Source: Actinopolyspora mzabensis (lineage in GTDB: Bacteria; Actinomycetota; Actinomycetes; Mycobacteriales; Pseudonocardiaceae). Taken from it: 64,000 nucleotides of DNA. The stretch is from the NCBI RefSeq assembly GCF_900101095.1, contig NZ_FNFM01000003.1:124001-188000 (forward strand). Direction: 5' to 3'. The notes under the pieces are model-generated. The model was not told the origin of the DNA, did no database searches, and saw only the letters and a list, made by a program, of their open reading frames with translations. Both the position numbers and the translations under genes were made by a program. Of the stretch, positions 53,383-62,658 are shown one piece after another (positions within the stretch are counted from its first letter, which is position 1; the number at the start of each line of letters is the position of its first letter).

Positions 53383-54375
53383 ATGCCGAGTACGCCCAGC
53401 GGATTACACCATGTGACCGCGATCGCTACGGATCCGCAGCGTAACGCGGACTTCTACCGCACCGCGCTGGGGCTGCGCCTGGTCAAACGCACCGTCAACT
53501 TCGATGCCCCGGACACCTACCACCTGTACTTCGGGGGTGAGTCGGGCCAACCGGGGACACTGATCACCTTTTTCCCGTGGCCGAGCGCGCCTCGCGGGCG
53601 GCGCGGGGCGGGGCAGACCACCACCGTCGCCTTCTCCGTGCCGCAGCACTCGCTGGGGTGGTGGCAGCAGCATCTCGACGGGCTCGAGGTGAACGTGGGG
53701 GCGCCCACCACCCGGTCCAGTGAGGAAACCCTCACGGTCGCCGATCCGGACGGGCTGCTGGTCGAGCTGGTGGGCCACCCGGAGGCGGACTCCCGCGCGC
53801 CGTGGGAGGACGGTCCCATTCCACCGGAATACGCCATCCGGGGACTTCACTCGGTCACCGTGACGGAAATAGGGCATGAGCACACCGCTGAACTGTTGAC
53901 CGAAACAATGGGTTTTCGGTTGGTGGAGGAGTCCGGGGCGCGGTTCCGGTTCGTCACGGGGTCAGGTGGTTCCGGGGCGATGGTGGACGTGCTGTGCAGT
54001 CCGGAAGCACCGCTGGGCATGGTCGCCGCCGGAACGGTGCACCACATCGCCTGGCGGGTCCCTGACGATGCCGAACAGGTCGACTGGCGGAACACACTGC
54101 TGGATCAGGGACTGGACGTGACGCCGGTGCTGGACCGGCGGTACTTCCACTCCATCTACTTCCGCGAACCCGGCGGGGTGCTGTTCGAGATCGCCACCGA
54201 CCCGCCGGGTTTCACCATCGACGAGCCGTTGCTGGAGTTGGGCAGGGCACTGAAGTTGCCTCCCTGGCTGGAACCGTCCAGGGCCGAGATCGAGCAGGTG
54301 CTGCCCACGCTCAGAGTTCCCTCACCGGACGAGGAGATCACGTTCACTCCGCCGCCGGTGGAGCGTACGAGGTGA
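53383..54375 (+). CDS. VOC-family ring-cleaving dioxygenase-like protein
   Basis: A 330-residue protein; ATG 53383 follows GGGAGG. Two VOC modules: GLHHVTAIATDPQRNADFYRTALGLRLVKRTVNFD, DTYHLYFGGESGQPGTLITFFPW in the first, and IRGLHSVTVTEIGHEHTAEL, VHHIAWRVPD, HSIYFREPGGVLFEIATDPPGF in the second. The His and Glu metal ligands (HHV, HHIAW, FEIATD) are visible. This is the LinE/PcpA-like or glyoxalase-type family often called ring-cleaving dioxygenase, also linked to quinone/diamide stress. Substrate not readable. Confidence 0.88.
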   Translation: MPSTPSGLHHVTAIATDPQRNADFYRTALGLRLVKRTVNFDAPDTYHLYFGGESGQPGTLITFFPWPSAPRGRRGAGQTTTVAFSVPQHSLGWWQQHLDGLEVNVGAPTTRSSEETLTVADPDGLLVELVGHPEADSRAPWEDGPIPPEYAIRGLHSVTVTEIGHEHTAELLTETMGFRLVEESGARFRFVTGSGGSGAMVDVLCSPEAPLGMVAAGTVHHIAWRVPDDAEQVDWRNTLLDQGLDVTPVLDRRYFHSIYFREPGGVLFEIATDPPGFTIDEPLLELGRALKLPPWLEPSRAEIEQVLPTLRVPSPDEEITFTPPPVERTR

Positions 54376-54514
54376 GTCATCGGAAGGTCTCGGGACGGAG
54401 GACACGGGGGACCCGAGCCGGAGCCGTGTCCCGGGTTCCTGGGGCGTTCGCACGCCCCGCGGGCGCTTCGAACGAACCGCATGCGGGCCGGAGGGCCGTT
54501 TTCAGGGGGAGGCG

Positions 54515-55459
54515 ATGGCCGGTTCGAACACGGAAACCGAACGGGGACTGCGATGGCCCGAACTGCGGGTCGACGACTGGAACGACACCCGTGAGACCTT
54601 GCACATGTGGTTACAGCTGGTCGGGAAGATCAAACTGGCCTGCGAACCGATGATCAACCACTGGTGGCAGGTGCCGCTCTACGTCTCGGCTCGCGGTCTG
54701 AGCACCGGCTCGATCCCGTACCACGACGAGGTGTTCGACATGGAGTTCGACTTCCACGAGCACCGGTTGCTGATCCGCCGCAGTGACGGTGGGCGACGCG
54801 AGATCGCTCTCATCCCCAGGACCGTTGCCGATTTCTACCACGAGACGATGGCGGCGCTGGACGAGCTGGGAATACGGCTCACGGTGAGCCGCACACCGAA
54901 CGAGGTCGTGCGGGCCCTGCCTTTCGACACCGACACCGAGCACGCCTCCTACGAGCCGGAAAAGGCGTGGTTGTTCTGGCGCCAGTTGTTGGGTGCCCAC
55001 CGGGTCTTCAGTGATTTCCGGTCGAGTTTCATCGGCAAGGTGAGCCCGGTGCACCTCTTCTGGGGAGCTATGGATCTGGCCGTGACCCGTTTCTCCGGGC
55101 GTGCGGCACCTCGCCATCCGGGTGGGGCGCCCAACTGTGGTGACTGGGTCATGGTCGAGGGGTATTCGCACGAGCTCAGCAGCTGCGGATTCTGGCCGGG
55201 TGGAGGCGCCGAGGGCGCGTTCTACTCCTACGCTTACCCGGAGCCACCGGGATTCGACCGGTACCCGGTCGGTCCGGCGGGGGCCTATTACGAGCAGGGC
55301 GAGTTCCTGTTGCCCTACGAGGAGGTCCGAACCGCGTCCTCGCCGGATCGGCTCCTGACGGAGTTCCTGCGCACCACCTATGAAGCCGCCGCCGAATGCG
55401 GTGGCTGGGATCGCCGGGAGTTGGAGGACGACCCGAAACGACGAGCTGCACCGCGGTGA
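54515..55459 (+). CDS. DUF5996 family protein
   Basis: A 314-residue cytoplasmic protein with GGGGGAGG upstream of ATG. WPELRVDDWNDTRETLHMWLQLVGKIKLACEPMINHWWQVPLYVSARGLSTG is the DUF5996 opening, and a later SVH-type segment VHLFWGAMDLAVTRFSGR and YSHELSSCGFWPGG follow. No function is known. No obvious partnership with the flanking VOC genes beyond same direction. Confidence 0.87.
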   Translation: MAGSNTETERGLRWPELRVDDWNDTRETLHMWLQLVGKIKLACEPMINHWWQVPLYVSARGLSTGSIPYHDEVFDMEFDFHEHRLLIRRSDGGRREIALIPRTVADFYHETMAALDELGIRLTVSRTPNEVVRALPFDTDTEHASYEPEKAWLFWRQLLGAHRVFSDFRSSFIGKVSPVHLFWGAMDLAVTRFSGRAAPRHPGGAPNCGDWVMVEGYSHELSSCGFWPGGGAEGAFYSYAYPEPPGFDRYPVGPAGAYYEQGEFLLPYEEVRTASSPDRLLTEFLRTTYEAAAECGGWDRRELEDDPKRRAAPR

Positions 55460-55519
55460 TTCAGGTTTCCCGCACTGCCTGACTTTCGATACCGAACTCA
55501 GGGAACGAATGAGGTGACT

Positions 55520-55966
55520 ATGAGTGTCCAGGAGTTCCCGGCGCCGAGCGAGGGAATGCTGCTGACCCATTTTCTCACGGTCCGCGACGTGAGCCGGTCG
55601 CGTGCCTTCTACCGGGACGTCGTCGGCGGCCGGGTGATACTCGAGGAGAACCCGTGTACGTTGCGTGTGGCCAACAGCTGGCTGATCATGAATCCCGGAG
55701 GTGGCCCCACTCCCGACAAGCCGGAGACCACGTTGCGTCCCCCGGCAGAGGGGGATCCGGTGTCCTGCTTCCTCAACATACGCGTCGCCGACATCTGGGC
55801 CGTTTATCGTGAATGGAGCGCCAACGGCGCCGAATTCCTGACACCTCCGGTGGATCGTGGGGCCGAGTTGCGCTGTTACCTGCGTGACCCCGACGGTTAC
55901 CTCATCGAGGTCGGTCAGGCTACGGGAATGCTTCAGGGGAGATTCGCCGAGCCCCCACCGACGTGA
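55520..55966 (+). CDS. VOC family protein, single domain
   Basis: A 148-residue glyoxalase-fold protein from ATG 55520 (GAGG seven bases upstream; GTG 55514 is alternative). LTHFLTVRDVSRSRAFYRDVVGGRVI, LRVANSWLIMNPGGG, and CYLRDPDGYLIEVGQATG mark the fold and one Glu metal ligand; the N-terminal His is in LTHFLT. Reaction unknown. Confidence 0.88.
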   Translation: MSVQEFPAPSEGMLLTHFLTVRDVSRSRAFYRDVVGGRVILEENPCTLRVANSWLIMNPGGGPTPDKPETTLRPPAEGDPVSCFLNIRVADIWAVYREWSANGAEFLTPPVDRGAELRCYLRDPDGYLIEVGQATGMLQGRFAEPPPT

Positions 55967-55985
55967 TCGGTTTCGCGGGGAGTCG

Positions 55986-56078
55986 TTACCTGCGCCTGTC
56001 GATGTGGATGTCCCAAACCGTCCACCCGATTCCCAGCGCGACGAAACCCGACAGCAACAGCAGCACGATCATTTCCAT
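55986..56078 (-). CDS. 30-residue single-span membrane peptide
   Basis: A short frame on the minus strand from ATG 56078 to TAA 55986. The start has a perfect ribosome site AGGAGG five bases upstream. It reads MEMIVLLLLSGFVALGIGWTV... then a charged end WDIHIDRRR, that is one membrane helix with a positive cytoplasmic tail. It fits the many small actinomycete membrane peptides that are usually unannotated. It converges on the VOC gene. Function unknown. Confidence 0.65.
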   Translation of the reverse strand: MEMIVLLLLSGFVALGIGWTVWDIHIDRRR

Positions 56079-56553
56079 CGGTGCCTCCTCGGCATGCTGA
56101 TGCGCACGCGGCGATCCGGCCGCTCTCCAGTGGATTTTCTCGCCGATGGTTTCAGCGTGTTTCACTCACTCGTTCGAGTCAAGTGGATATCATTCAGGTG
56201 TTCGTGTCCGTGTTGAACCGTTGTTCGGTTTCTGCTACTGGGGGTTATTTCGAGATGTTCCGGAAAGTTGGAACGGTGGCGCGATCACCCGTTGAATGCG
56301 AACAGCAAACTGCTGGTTTTCATGTTCTGCTCACGTGCGGTTGCTGTGTTGTGTGGTGTCATTCTTTCGGGGGTTATATGTGACAGGAATGAGTGTCGAC
56401 TCCAGGTGTCGGCGATTCGGAGTAAACTGTGGTCGAGAGTTCTCCAGTGGTGAGATCGAAACGATCTCCGAAACGGATTCGGAAAGTGTGCGAGAGCTGA
56501 CTCCGAAGCCGCCCGTAATAGGTGTGAGCGCGCGAAAACGGACACGATGAATC
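56079..56553. other. 475-bp lower-GC region upstream of the murT operon
   Basis: Noticeably richer in A/T than its surroundings and without a good gene. A perfect palindrome GAGATCG-AAA-CGATCTC (56452-56468) lies 85 bp before the next gene; GTTCC-8-GGAAC (about 56259-56276) is a second symmetric site. TAAACT at 56423-56428 could be a -10 box for the murT operon. Confidence 0.45.
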
Positions 56554-56811
56554 ATGTTCGCAGAACAGTTGCCCTGGCTCGCGGGGCCACTACAGCTGGC
56601 CGTCGCCTTACCCCGGGAATGGGTCGGGGTCGCTGCCGTCGCTGTGGGAACGACACTGGCCGCGTTTTCCGGCCTCCGGTTCTTCCTCACCCGATCAGTG
56701 GCGAACGATCGCGCTGACGAGGACAGTGAGACGAAGTCACGAAGCCCGTCCCGCCATCGGATCACGGTGCTGCCCGCAGTCAGCCGCGTCGAGGAAAGGA
56801 CCGGTCGATGA
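56554..56811 (+). CDS. Small one-helix protein coupled to murT
   Basis: An 85-residue protein. Its stop overlaps the murT start in ATGA, which argues for a real gene in the same operon even though its own ribosome site is weak. It has an amphipathic start MFAEQLPWLAGPLQLAVALP, a membrane segment VAAVAVGTTLAAFSGLRFFL and a charged tail. Function unknown; it might anchor or modulate the MurT-GatD enzyme. Confidence 0.6.
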   Translation: MFAEQLPWLAGPLQLAVALPREWVGVAAVAVGTTLAAFSGLRFFLTRSVANDRADEDSETKSRSPSRHRITVLPAVSRVEERTGR

Positions 56812-58175
56812 CGAACACGACCCGCCGGAGCGAGCGAAGCCAACCCACGGGTCCACCGCCCCAGGAGGCACCGTCTCCGTCGGAGTCCGGACAGCGTTGG
56901 CGAGTGGTCTCCGCACGGGGTGCGCGGCGGGCGGATGTTCTCTCCCGAGTACGCACCGGCACGGCGCTGGCTGCGGGAAGACTCGCCACGAGCGCATCCA
57001 GGAGCCTGCGTCTGGGAAGCGGCGGCATCATCGGCGGCCGAGTGGCCCTGGCCCTGCAACCGGATCTGCTCACTCGGCTGGTGGTGGACAAACGAATCGT
57101 GGTGATCACCGGAACCAACGGCAAGACCACCACCACCCACATGGTCGCGCAGGCACTGCGCGCCGGTGGGGCCTCGGTCAGCAACGCCACCGGGGCCAAC
57201 ATGCTCGACGGCCACGTCGCCGCCCTGATGGCCGAGCCACGAGCCCCCTACGCCGCCTTGGAGGTCGACGAGCTGCACCTGGCCCAGCTGACCGACCGAT
57301 TCCAGCCCTCGGTGATTCTGCTGCTCAACCTCAGCCGTGACCAGCTCGACCGTGTCGGGGAGATTCGCAGCGTGGAGGCCAGCCTGCGTCGCGCGCTGCG
57401 GCAGGCGCCGGGCGCACGGGTGGTCGCCAACGCCGACGATCCCAACATCGTCTCGGTAGCGGCCGACCATCCCCACGTGACCTGGGTATCGGGCGGCTGC
57501 CGCTGGAAGCACGACGCGCTCAACTGCCCCAGGTGTGGTGCCTTCCTCGGCGAACTCGACGAGGCATGGGAGTGCGTGTGCGGGTTGCGCAGGCCCAACG
57601 CCGACTGGAAGGTCGATGTGGGTGGGCTCACCGCCCCGGACGGCACGAGCGAGCGGCTGTCCCTACCGCTGCCCGGCCAGGTCAATCGGGTCAACGCCAC
57701 TTTCGCGCTCGCGGCCACCACGGCGTTGGACATACCGCGTACCGAGGCGCTCGACCACATCCGTCGACTGCGTGATGCAAGCGGGCGATACGAGCACACG
57801 AGCATGGCCGGACACGACGTGCGGCTGCTGCTGGCGAAGAACCCGGCCAGCTGGCTCGAGATGCTCGACCTGGTGGCCGAGAACGATCGCCCGCTGATCC
57901 TGGTCGTCAACAGCAGGCAGGCCGACGGACACGACGTCTCCTGGTTGTGGGACATCGAGTTCGAACGGTTGGTGGGCAGGAACGTCGTCGTCACGGGGGA
58001 GCGCGCGCTGGATCTGGCGGTGCGACTGCGTTACGCCGAAGTGAAGTGCGAAATCGCCACGAACGTGCAGCGAGCACTGCACAGTGTCACCATCGGGAGC
58101 TCGGCCGACTCGGTCGAGATCATCGCCAACTACACCGCTTTCCGGGATCTGTTCGCGAAGAGGCAACAACATTGA
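56808..58175 (+). CDS. murT: Lipid II isoglutaminyl synthase, MurT subunit
   Basis: A 455-residue Mur ligase homologue. The ATP loop is VVITGTNGKTTTTHMVAQ, the Mur middle domain has LEVDELHLAQL and LLLNLSRDQLDR, and a C-terminal DUF1727 domain includes the VNSRQADGHDVSWLWDIEFE motif. A zinc ribbon typical of MurT is present: CPRCGAFLGELDEAWECVCG. With GatD it amidates the D-Glu of lipid II to D-isoglutamine, needed for cross-linking. The first 45 residues are a poorly conserved tail. The next gene overlaps by four bases. Confidence 0.93.
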   Translation: MTNTTRRSERSQPTGPPPQEAPSPSESGQRWRVVSARGARRADVLSRVRTGTALAAGRLATSASRSLRLGSGGIIGGRVALALQPDLLTRLVVDKRIVVITGTNGKTTTTHMVAQALRAGGASVSNATGANMLDGHVAALMAEPRAPYAALEVDELHLAQLTDRFQPSVILLLNLSRDQLDRVGEIRSVEASLRRALRQAPGARVVANADDPNIVSVAADHPHVTWVSGGCRWKHDALNCPRCGAFLGELDEAWECVCGLRRPNADWKVDVGGLTAPDGTSERLSLPLPGQVNRVNATFALAATTALDIPRTEALDHIRRLRDASGRYEHTSMAGHDVRLLLAKNPASWLEMLDLVAENDRPLILVVNSRQADGHDVSWLWDIEFERLVGRNVVVTGERALDLAVRLRYAEVKCEIATNVQRALHSVTIGSSADSVEIIANYTAFRDLFAKRQQH

Positions 58176-58888
58176 TCGAGGATTCGGCGATCCGCATCGC
58201 ACTCGTGGTGCCCGACCTGCTCGGCACCTACGGGGACCGCGGCAACGCCCTGGTACTCGCGCAACGACTGCGCTGGAGAGGTTATCGCGCCGAGATCGTG
58301 ACCGTGTTGTCCTCGGCCGAGACCCTGCCCGACTCCTGCGACATCTATCTGCTCGGTGGGGGTGAGGACGTCGCGCAACAGGCCGCGGTGAACTTCCTGG
58401 CACGCGGTGACGCTCTGCGGCGGGCCGTGGACGCGGGGGCGGTCGTGTTCGGGGTCTGTGGCGGGTTGCAGGTGCTGGGCACCAGCTTCACCACCGGTGA
58501 CGGCGCTACCCAGCACGGACTGGGACTCATCGACATCTCCACCGCGCCCGGTCCGAACCGGGCCATCGGTGAACTCAGCACGCGCTCCGAGGAAGACGGT
58601 CTGGGGCTGCTCACCGGCTTCGAGAACCACCTCGGCAGGAGCACGGTCGGTCCGGCGGCCCGCCCGCTGGGGCGTGTGCTGCACGGCATCGGCAACGGTT
58701 CCGAGGACACCGAGGGGGCCGTCAGCGGGCGCGTGGTGTGCACCTATTTGCACGGCCCGGCGCTGGCGCGGAATCCGGCGTTGGCGGACACGATGCTGTC
58801 CTGGGCGGTAGGGGAGTCGTTGCCCGAACTTGCTCCCTTCCCGGAACTCACCGAGCTGCGGACCGAACGGGCGCGAGCCGCCGGGTGA
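58172..58888 (+). CDS. gatD: Lipid II isoglutaminyl synthase, GatD glutaminase subunit
   Basis: A 238-residue class I glutamine amidotransferase from TTG 58172. The catalytic Cys96 lies in VVFGVCGGLQVLG and the His194 in TYLHGPALARNP. LVVPDLLGTYGDRGNALVLAQRL is the conserved GatD opening. It supplies ammonia from glutamine to MurT. The ATP-dependent cobyric acid synthase-like fold is shared, but size and context identify GatD. Confidence 0.94.
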   Translation: MIEDSAIRIALVVPDLLGTYGDRGNALVLAQRLRWRGYRAEIVTVLSSAETLPDSCDIYLLGGGEDVAQQAAVNFLARGDALRRAVDAGAVVFGVCGGLQVLGTSFTTGDGATQHGLGLIDISTAPGPNRAIGELSTRSEEDGLGLLTGFENHLGRSTVGPAARPLGRVLHGIGNGSEDTEGAVSGRVVCTYLHGPALARNPALADTMLSWAVGESLPELAPFPELTELRTERARAAG

Positions 58889-59348
58889 CCGCTCGCGCCG
58901 TGCCGTCCGGACAGCTCGGCAGGCTGCGCGCTGACCGCGGAACACGATTCCACCGGGGTCAGCCGACGTTGACGGGTCCCTGCTCGGCGTGGACGTCGCG
59001 CGATGTCGACCTGTTGCGGACGAGGGAAGGAAGGCGCACCCGGCCAGCCCGAGCGGGACGAGCGTGGCCGGCCCATCGGCACGGCCGTGCCCCGCCCATG
59101 ATCCCCACCATCGGTCCGTTGCGGCTGCTTACCAGTAACCCCGCACTGGCGATCGCGGCGGCATAGGCCCCGTGGTGACCATGTGGCGGTAGGTGACACG
59201 CACGGTGTTCGGAACTGGACCGATTCGATCCGTCGGCGAGCGCATTCCGAAGGTCGACATGGCGTCGCGCGCCGGGACCTCGGCCACGGATACGGGCAGG
59301 CATGGTCCAGGCAACCCCTTGATCAGCTCTTGGGAGTCGCTCCGCAGG
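58889..59348. other. 460-bp region without a recognisable gene
   Basis: Lies between convergent gatD and murJ. Frames on both strands are low-complexity. A minus-strand frame near 59110-59200 (AAIASAGLLVSSRNGPMVGIMGG) has some protein character and may be a remnant. No tRNA, repeat or clear terminator. Confidence 0.4.
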
Positions 59349-60983
59349 TCACACCCGGTTCAGCAGTCCACGTAGTCGTTGTCGGACGATGGTCATCTCC
59401 GGTATCGGCAACAACAGCATCAGCCCGAAGCCGAGGCCGAGCACGAGCGTGCCGCGTACCCCCAGGCCCACCCAGGCCGTGGCCACGTCACCGAATCCGT
59501 GCAGACTCCCTCCCAGCCAGTGCCAGACGGCGAACGCGCATCCGCATCCCACCGCCGAGGCCAGCAGGGCCCACCCGATACCGACCAGAGTTCGTCCGGT
59601 CTGTATCCGTCCGAGTCGGGTGTGCAACCACCACTGGCCCACCGCGGCGCCCACGAGAAAGCTCAACGACATGGCCAGGGTCACGCCGATCACCAGGTCG
59701 CGCGGATCCAACCACATCAGCAGCGTGTAGCACACGGCGGTGCGGAACACGACCATGATCACGTTGATCAGCATCGGTGTTCGGGCGTCCTTCATCGCGT
59801 AGAACGCCCGCAGCTGCAGCATCGTGATCGAGAACGGCACGATTCCGGCCGCTGCCACGCCGAGCGTGACCCCGAGCCGGTCCGCGGCACCGACACTGCC
59901 CTGACCGAGCGAGAAGAACGCCACCCCGATACCGGATCCCGCCGTGAGCATGAACGCGCTCACCGGCATCAGCAGGATCGCGCTCAACCGCGATCCCAAC
60001 CCCACGTCGCGGACGAAACCCTCGGTGTCCCCCTCCGCTATCGAACGGCTGATTCGCGGCATCAGCGCCTGCAGCAGTGAGACCCCCAGCACCCCGTAGG
60101 GAACCTGCGAGAGCAGCCACGCGTAGTGGAACGTCGCCACACTGCCCGACGTGCCCTGCCCGGCCACTCGGATGGTCACGATCATGCCGATCTGGCTGAT
60201 CACGGTGTAGAGCACCACCCAGCCCGCGAGCGAACCGAACTCCGCCAGTCGCCGGTCCCAGCCCCACCGCCAGCGGAACCGGAACCCGGTTCGACGCAGC
60301 GAGAGCACCATCACCGCGCTCTGCGTCGCGATCCCGAGCATCGTGCCCAGCCCCAGGATCAACAGCTTCGCCTGTCCCATCCGCACCGGATCGGCCGAGA
60401 TCTCGCCGGGAGTCACCGCGTACAGGCTCACCGTGGCGGTGATCACCAGGTTGTTCATCACCGGCGCCCACGCGGGTGGGCCGAACACCTGGCGCACGTT
60501 GAGGATGGCCATCAGCAGCGCCGACAGGCCGTAGAACACGATCCCAGGAAGTAGCAGATAGGCGAAGGCCGTGGTCAACTCGCTGTTGGCGCGGGTGTGC
60601 GAGCCGAGATACAGCTCGGTCAGCAGCGGAGCCCCCAGCACTGCCAGTGTCGTTGCCGCCACCAGCAGGATCACACCCATCGTGATCATCCACTGCGCGT
60701 AGGACTCGCCCTCCTCCTCGCTGTTCTGCCGCGCGCTCACCAGCAGTGGCACGGCCACGCTCGTGAGCACTCCCCCGAGGAGCAACTCGTTGACCACGGT
60801 GGGCAGGGTGTTGGCCACGGTGTAGGAGTCGTTGATCATTCCCAGGCCGAGCACCCACACCAGCAACACCTTGGCGAACAGGCCGCTGATCCTGCTGGCC
60901 ATGGTGGCCACGGCCATGGCGCCGCTGGCGCTGCCCAGCGACGGCGTTCGCGCGCGTGTCGGACGCTGGCGCTGCTCGACCAC
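59349..60983 (-). CDS. murJ: Lipid II flippase MurJ (MviN family)
   Basis: A 544-residue protein from GTG 60983 with GGGGGAAC upstream. About 14 helices of the MOP superfamily; the start SGAMAVATMASRISGLFAKVLLVWVLG and FSLGQGSVGAADRLGVTLGVAAAGIVPFSITMLQLRAFYAMKDARTPMLINV (the RAFYA-KD-TP motif) are MurJ/MviN signatures. It moves lipid II across the membrane; unlike mycobacterial MurJ there is no C-terminal pseudokinase domain. Its proximity to murT-gatD makes a cell-wall cluster. Confidence 0.92.
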   Translation of the reverse strand: MVEQRQRPTRARTPSLGSASGAMAVATMASRISGLFAKVLLVWVLGLGMINDSYTVANTLPTVVNELLLGGVLTSVAVPLLVSARQNSEEEGESYAQWMITMGVILLVAATTLAVLGAPLLTELYLGSHTRANSELTTAFAYLLLPGIVFYGLSALLMAILNVRQVFGPPAWAPVMNNLVITATVSLYAVTPGEISADPVRMGQAKLLILGLGTMLGIATQSAVMVLSLRRTGFRFRWRWGWDRRLAEFGSLAGWVVLYTVISQIGMIVTIRVAGQGTSGSVATFHYAWLLSQVPYGVLGVSLLQALMPRISRSIAEGDTEGFVRDVGLGSRLSAILLMPVSAFMLTAGSGIGVAFFSLGQGSVGAADRLGVTLGVAAAGIVPFSITMLQLRAFYAMKDARTPMLINVIMVVFRTAVCYTLLMWLDPRDLVIGVTLAMSLSFLVGAAVGQWWLHTRLGRIQTGRTLVGIGWALLASAVGCGCAFAVWHWLGGSLHGFGDVATAWVGLGVRGTLVLGLGFGLMLLLPIPEMTIVRQRLRGLLNRV

Positions 60984-61185
60984 GGAAGTTCCCCCTGGCT
61001 GAAATACGGCTGCTCAGACCCCGCCGAATCCGGTTGGTTAAACGGTAACGAAGCACTGCCCCGACCGCGGGTTCGAAAACGCTCAACCACATGATTCCGG
61101 TGGAAAACTTCCGGTGCGAGCCTGGCCTTTCGGGCGCATACTGACCTGTCCGGGGGAGTCGTGCCGGCTCGACAGGGGAGGTGTG

Positions 61186-61581
61186 ATGGGCGGTTCTCCG
61201 GTGTTTTCCGAAGATCTTCCGGCAGAGGTGCGGGTATTGGACAGTTGGCGCCGCGCCGGGGTGGATTGCGCGGTGGGGGAGTTGCGCGGGTTGTTCTACG
61301 GCTTCGCGCGGTTGGCGGGCCCCTCCAGCGGCTGGAGTCGTTATCGCCCCGGGCGGGTGAGCCGCGGCGGTGGTGAGGCACTCGCCCCCGAGAAGCTGGG
61401 AAACTGGGTGGTGCTGGAGTTCGGCCCGAGCGAGCGATTCTGGTCCCAGGAGGTGCGCGCCCGGTTTCTCGGAGGAACCGGTGAACTGTCCGGGATGGAG
61501 CGGTGGGGCTGGGCCTGGGGGCTGAGCCGCATCCACCAGGAGGTCGACGAGTTCGTCGACGCGCAGCTCAGCCGTGGTTAG
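61186..61581 (+). CDS. Hypothetical protein, 131 residues
   Basis: A small protein from ATG 61186 preceded by GGGGAGGTGTG, an excellent ribosome site. It reads PAEVRVLDSWRRAGVDCAVGELRGLFYGFARLAG and SPSERFWSQEVRARFLG-like segments, with no signal or membrane helix. I do not recognise a family. It is divergent from murJ with about 200 bp between the starts. Confidence 0.6.
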   Translation: MGGSPVFSEDLPAEVRVLDSWRRAGVDCAVGELRGLFYGFARLAGPSSGWSRYRPGRVSRGGGEALAPEKLGNWVVLEFGPSERFWSQEVRARFLGGTGELSGMERWGWAWGLSRIHQEVDEFVDAQLSRG

Positions 61582-61686
61582 TGCGGTCCGGTCTCGAAGC
61601 TCTGGAGCTGCTGGACGAACTCACGCACCGATACCGAGAGGCTCCACGAGAAATCGACGAATCGCACCACCGCGGCTCACGGTGCA

Positions 61687-62607
61687 TCACGAGGACATGT
61701 CCGTCCAGCTGCCCGGGCGATACCAGCCACGTTCGTATAGCCACACCAGGCCGACCACTGCCAGATTGACCGCGGCGAGGATCAGGTAGGACGGTCCACC
61801 CGCACCCACCGATCTTTCGTACGCGGACGTGCCACCGTCGGCGAACAGCGAATTGAGCAGCGTGACCACGACGTTGTTGCAGACGTGGAACGCGATCGGC
61901 GCTTCGAGACCCCGGCTGAGCACCGCCATCAGGCCAGTACAGACACCGACGACGGTGAAATAACCCAACAGCCACGGATCGGCCGAGCCGTGGATGAGCG
62001 CGAACACGAGGCTCGACCCCACCAGCCCGGTGAGCAGTGCCCAACGTGTTGCTGGCACCCAGGACGCGATCGCAGGCAGCATCGTGCCTCGGAAGATGAG
62101 TTCCTCACCGGCGGCCTGCAGCGGCGTGGTCAGCACGATGACGAGGAGAAGCGCCCCCGTGGTACTGGTGATCCCGAAACCGGTCCAGCCGGTGTCGGCC
62201 GGAGCGACGAGCGCCACCAGTGCGACACCCGCGGCGACCAGCAGAGTGGAGCTGCCGGAATACACTCTCCAACGTCGGGAGTCCAGCCGTCGCGAGGAGC
62301 TCAGGAGGCTGCGCCAGGGCACCTCGGCGAGCCGTGCCACGAATGACACGGCCAACAAGCCTGTCACCGCTACGCTCAGGTTGTTCGCCAGAAGCGTCAG
62401 TGGCGTCATCTCGTTCGTGAGCGGATCGTCCCTGCCCTCGATCATCGCAGCCACGTAGTAGAACACGATCTGCAGCAGGACCATGGCCACCGGTAGCAAC
62501 GCGACGATCACCAGGGGTTTCCACCAGTTCATCCGGAGATGGGCGCCGAACGGCCGGGATGTGTCGATCGGCGCCGGAGTGGAGGTGTCGAGGGGACGAG
62601 TAGGCAT
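61687..62607 (-). CDS. CPBP family intramembrane metalloprotease
   Basis: A 306-residue, about eight-helix membrane protein. The CPBP/Rce1-type motifs are EELIFRG with Glu168-Glu169 and Arg173, a second His in ALIHGS (His206), and HVCNN with His241 and Asn244-Asn245. Members cleave prenylated or other membrane substrates or act in bacteriocin immunity. The hydrophilic N-terminus of about 28 residues is typical. Confidence 0.9.
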   Translation of the reverse strand: MPTRPLDTSTPAPIDTSRPFGAHLRMNWWKPLVIVALLPVAMVLLQIVFYYVAAMIEGRDDPLTNEMTPLTLLANNLSVAVTGLLAVSFVARLAEVPWRSLLSSSRRLDSRRWRVYSGSSTLLVAAGVALVALVAPADTGWTGFGITSTTGALLLVIVLTTPLQAAGEELIFRGTMLPAIASWVPATRWALLTGLVGSSLVFALIHGSADPWLLGYFTVVGVCTGLMAVLSRGLEAPIAFHVCNNVVVTLLNSLFADGGTSAYERSVGAGGPSYLILAAVNLAVVGLVWLYERGWYRPGSWTDMSS

Positions 62608-62658
62608 CGCGCGCTCCTGGGGAGTTTGTGGTCGGCGAGAGAGGGCGGCGCTTCGAGA

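Noticed and set aside
56081-56383. 100-codon plus-strand frame before the murT operon
   Set aside because: Cys- and Val-rich, without a ribosome site, in an AT-richer regulatory region; likely chance.
58959-59303. 114-codon minus-strand gene between gatD and murJ
   Set aside because: No ribosome site, Arg/Pro/Gly-rich composition and no recognisable motif; at most a remnant.
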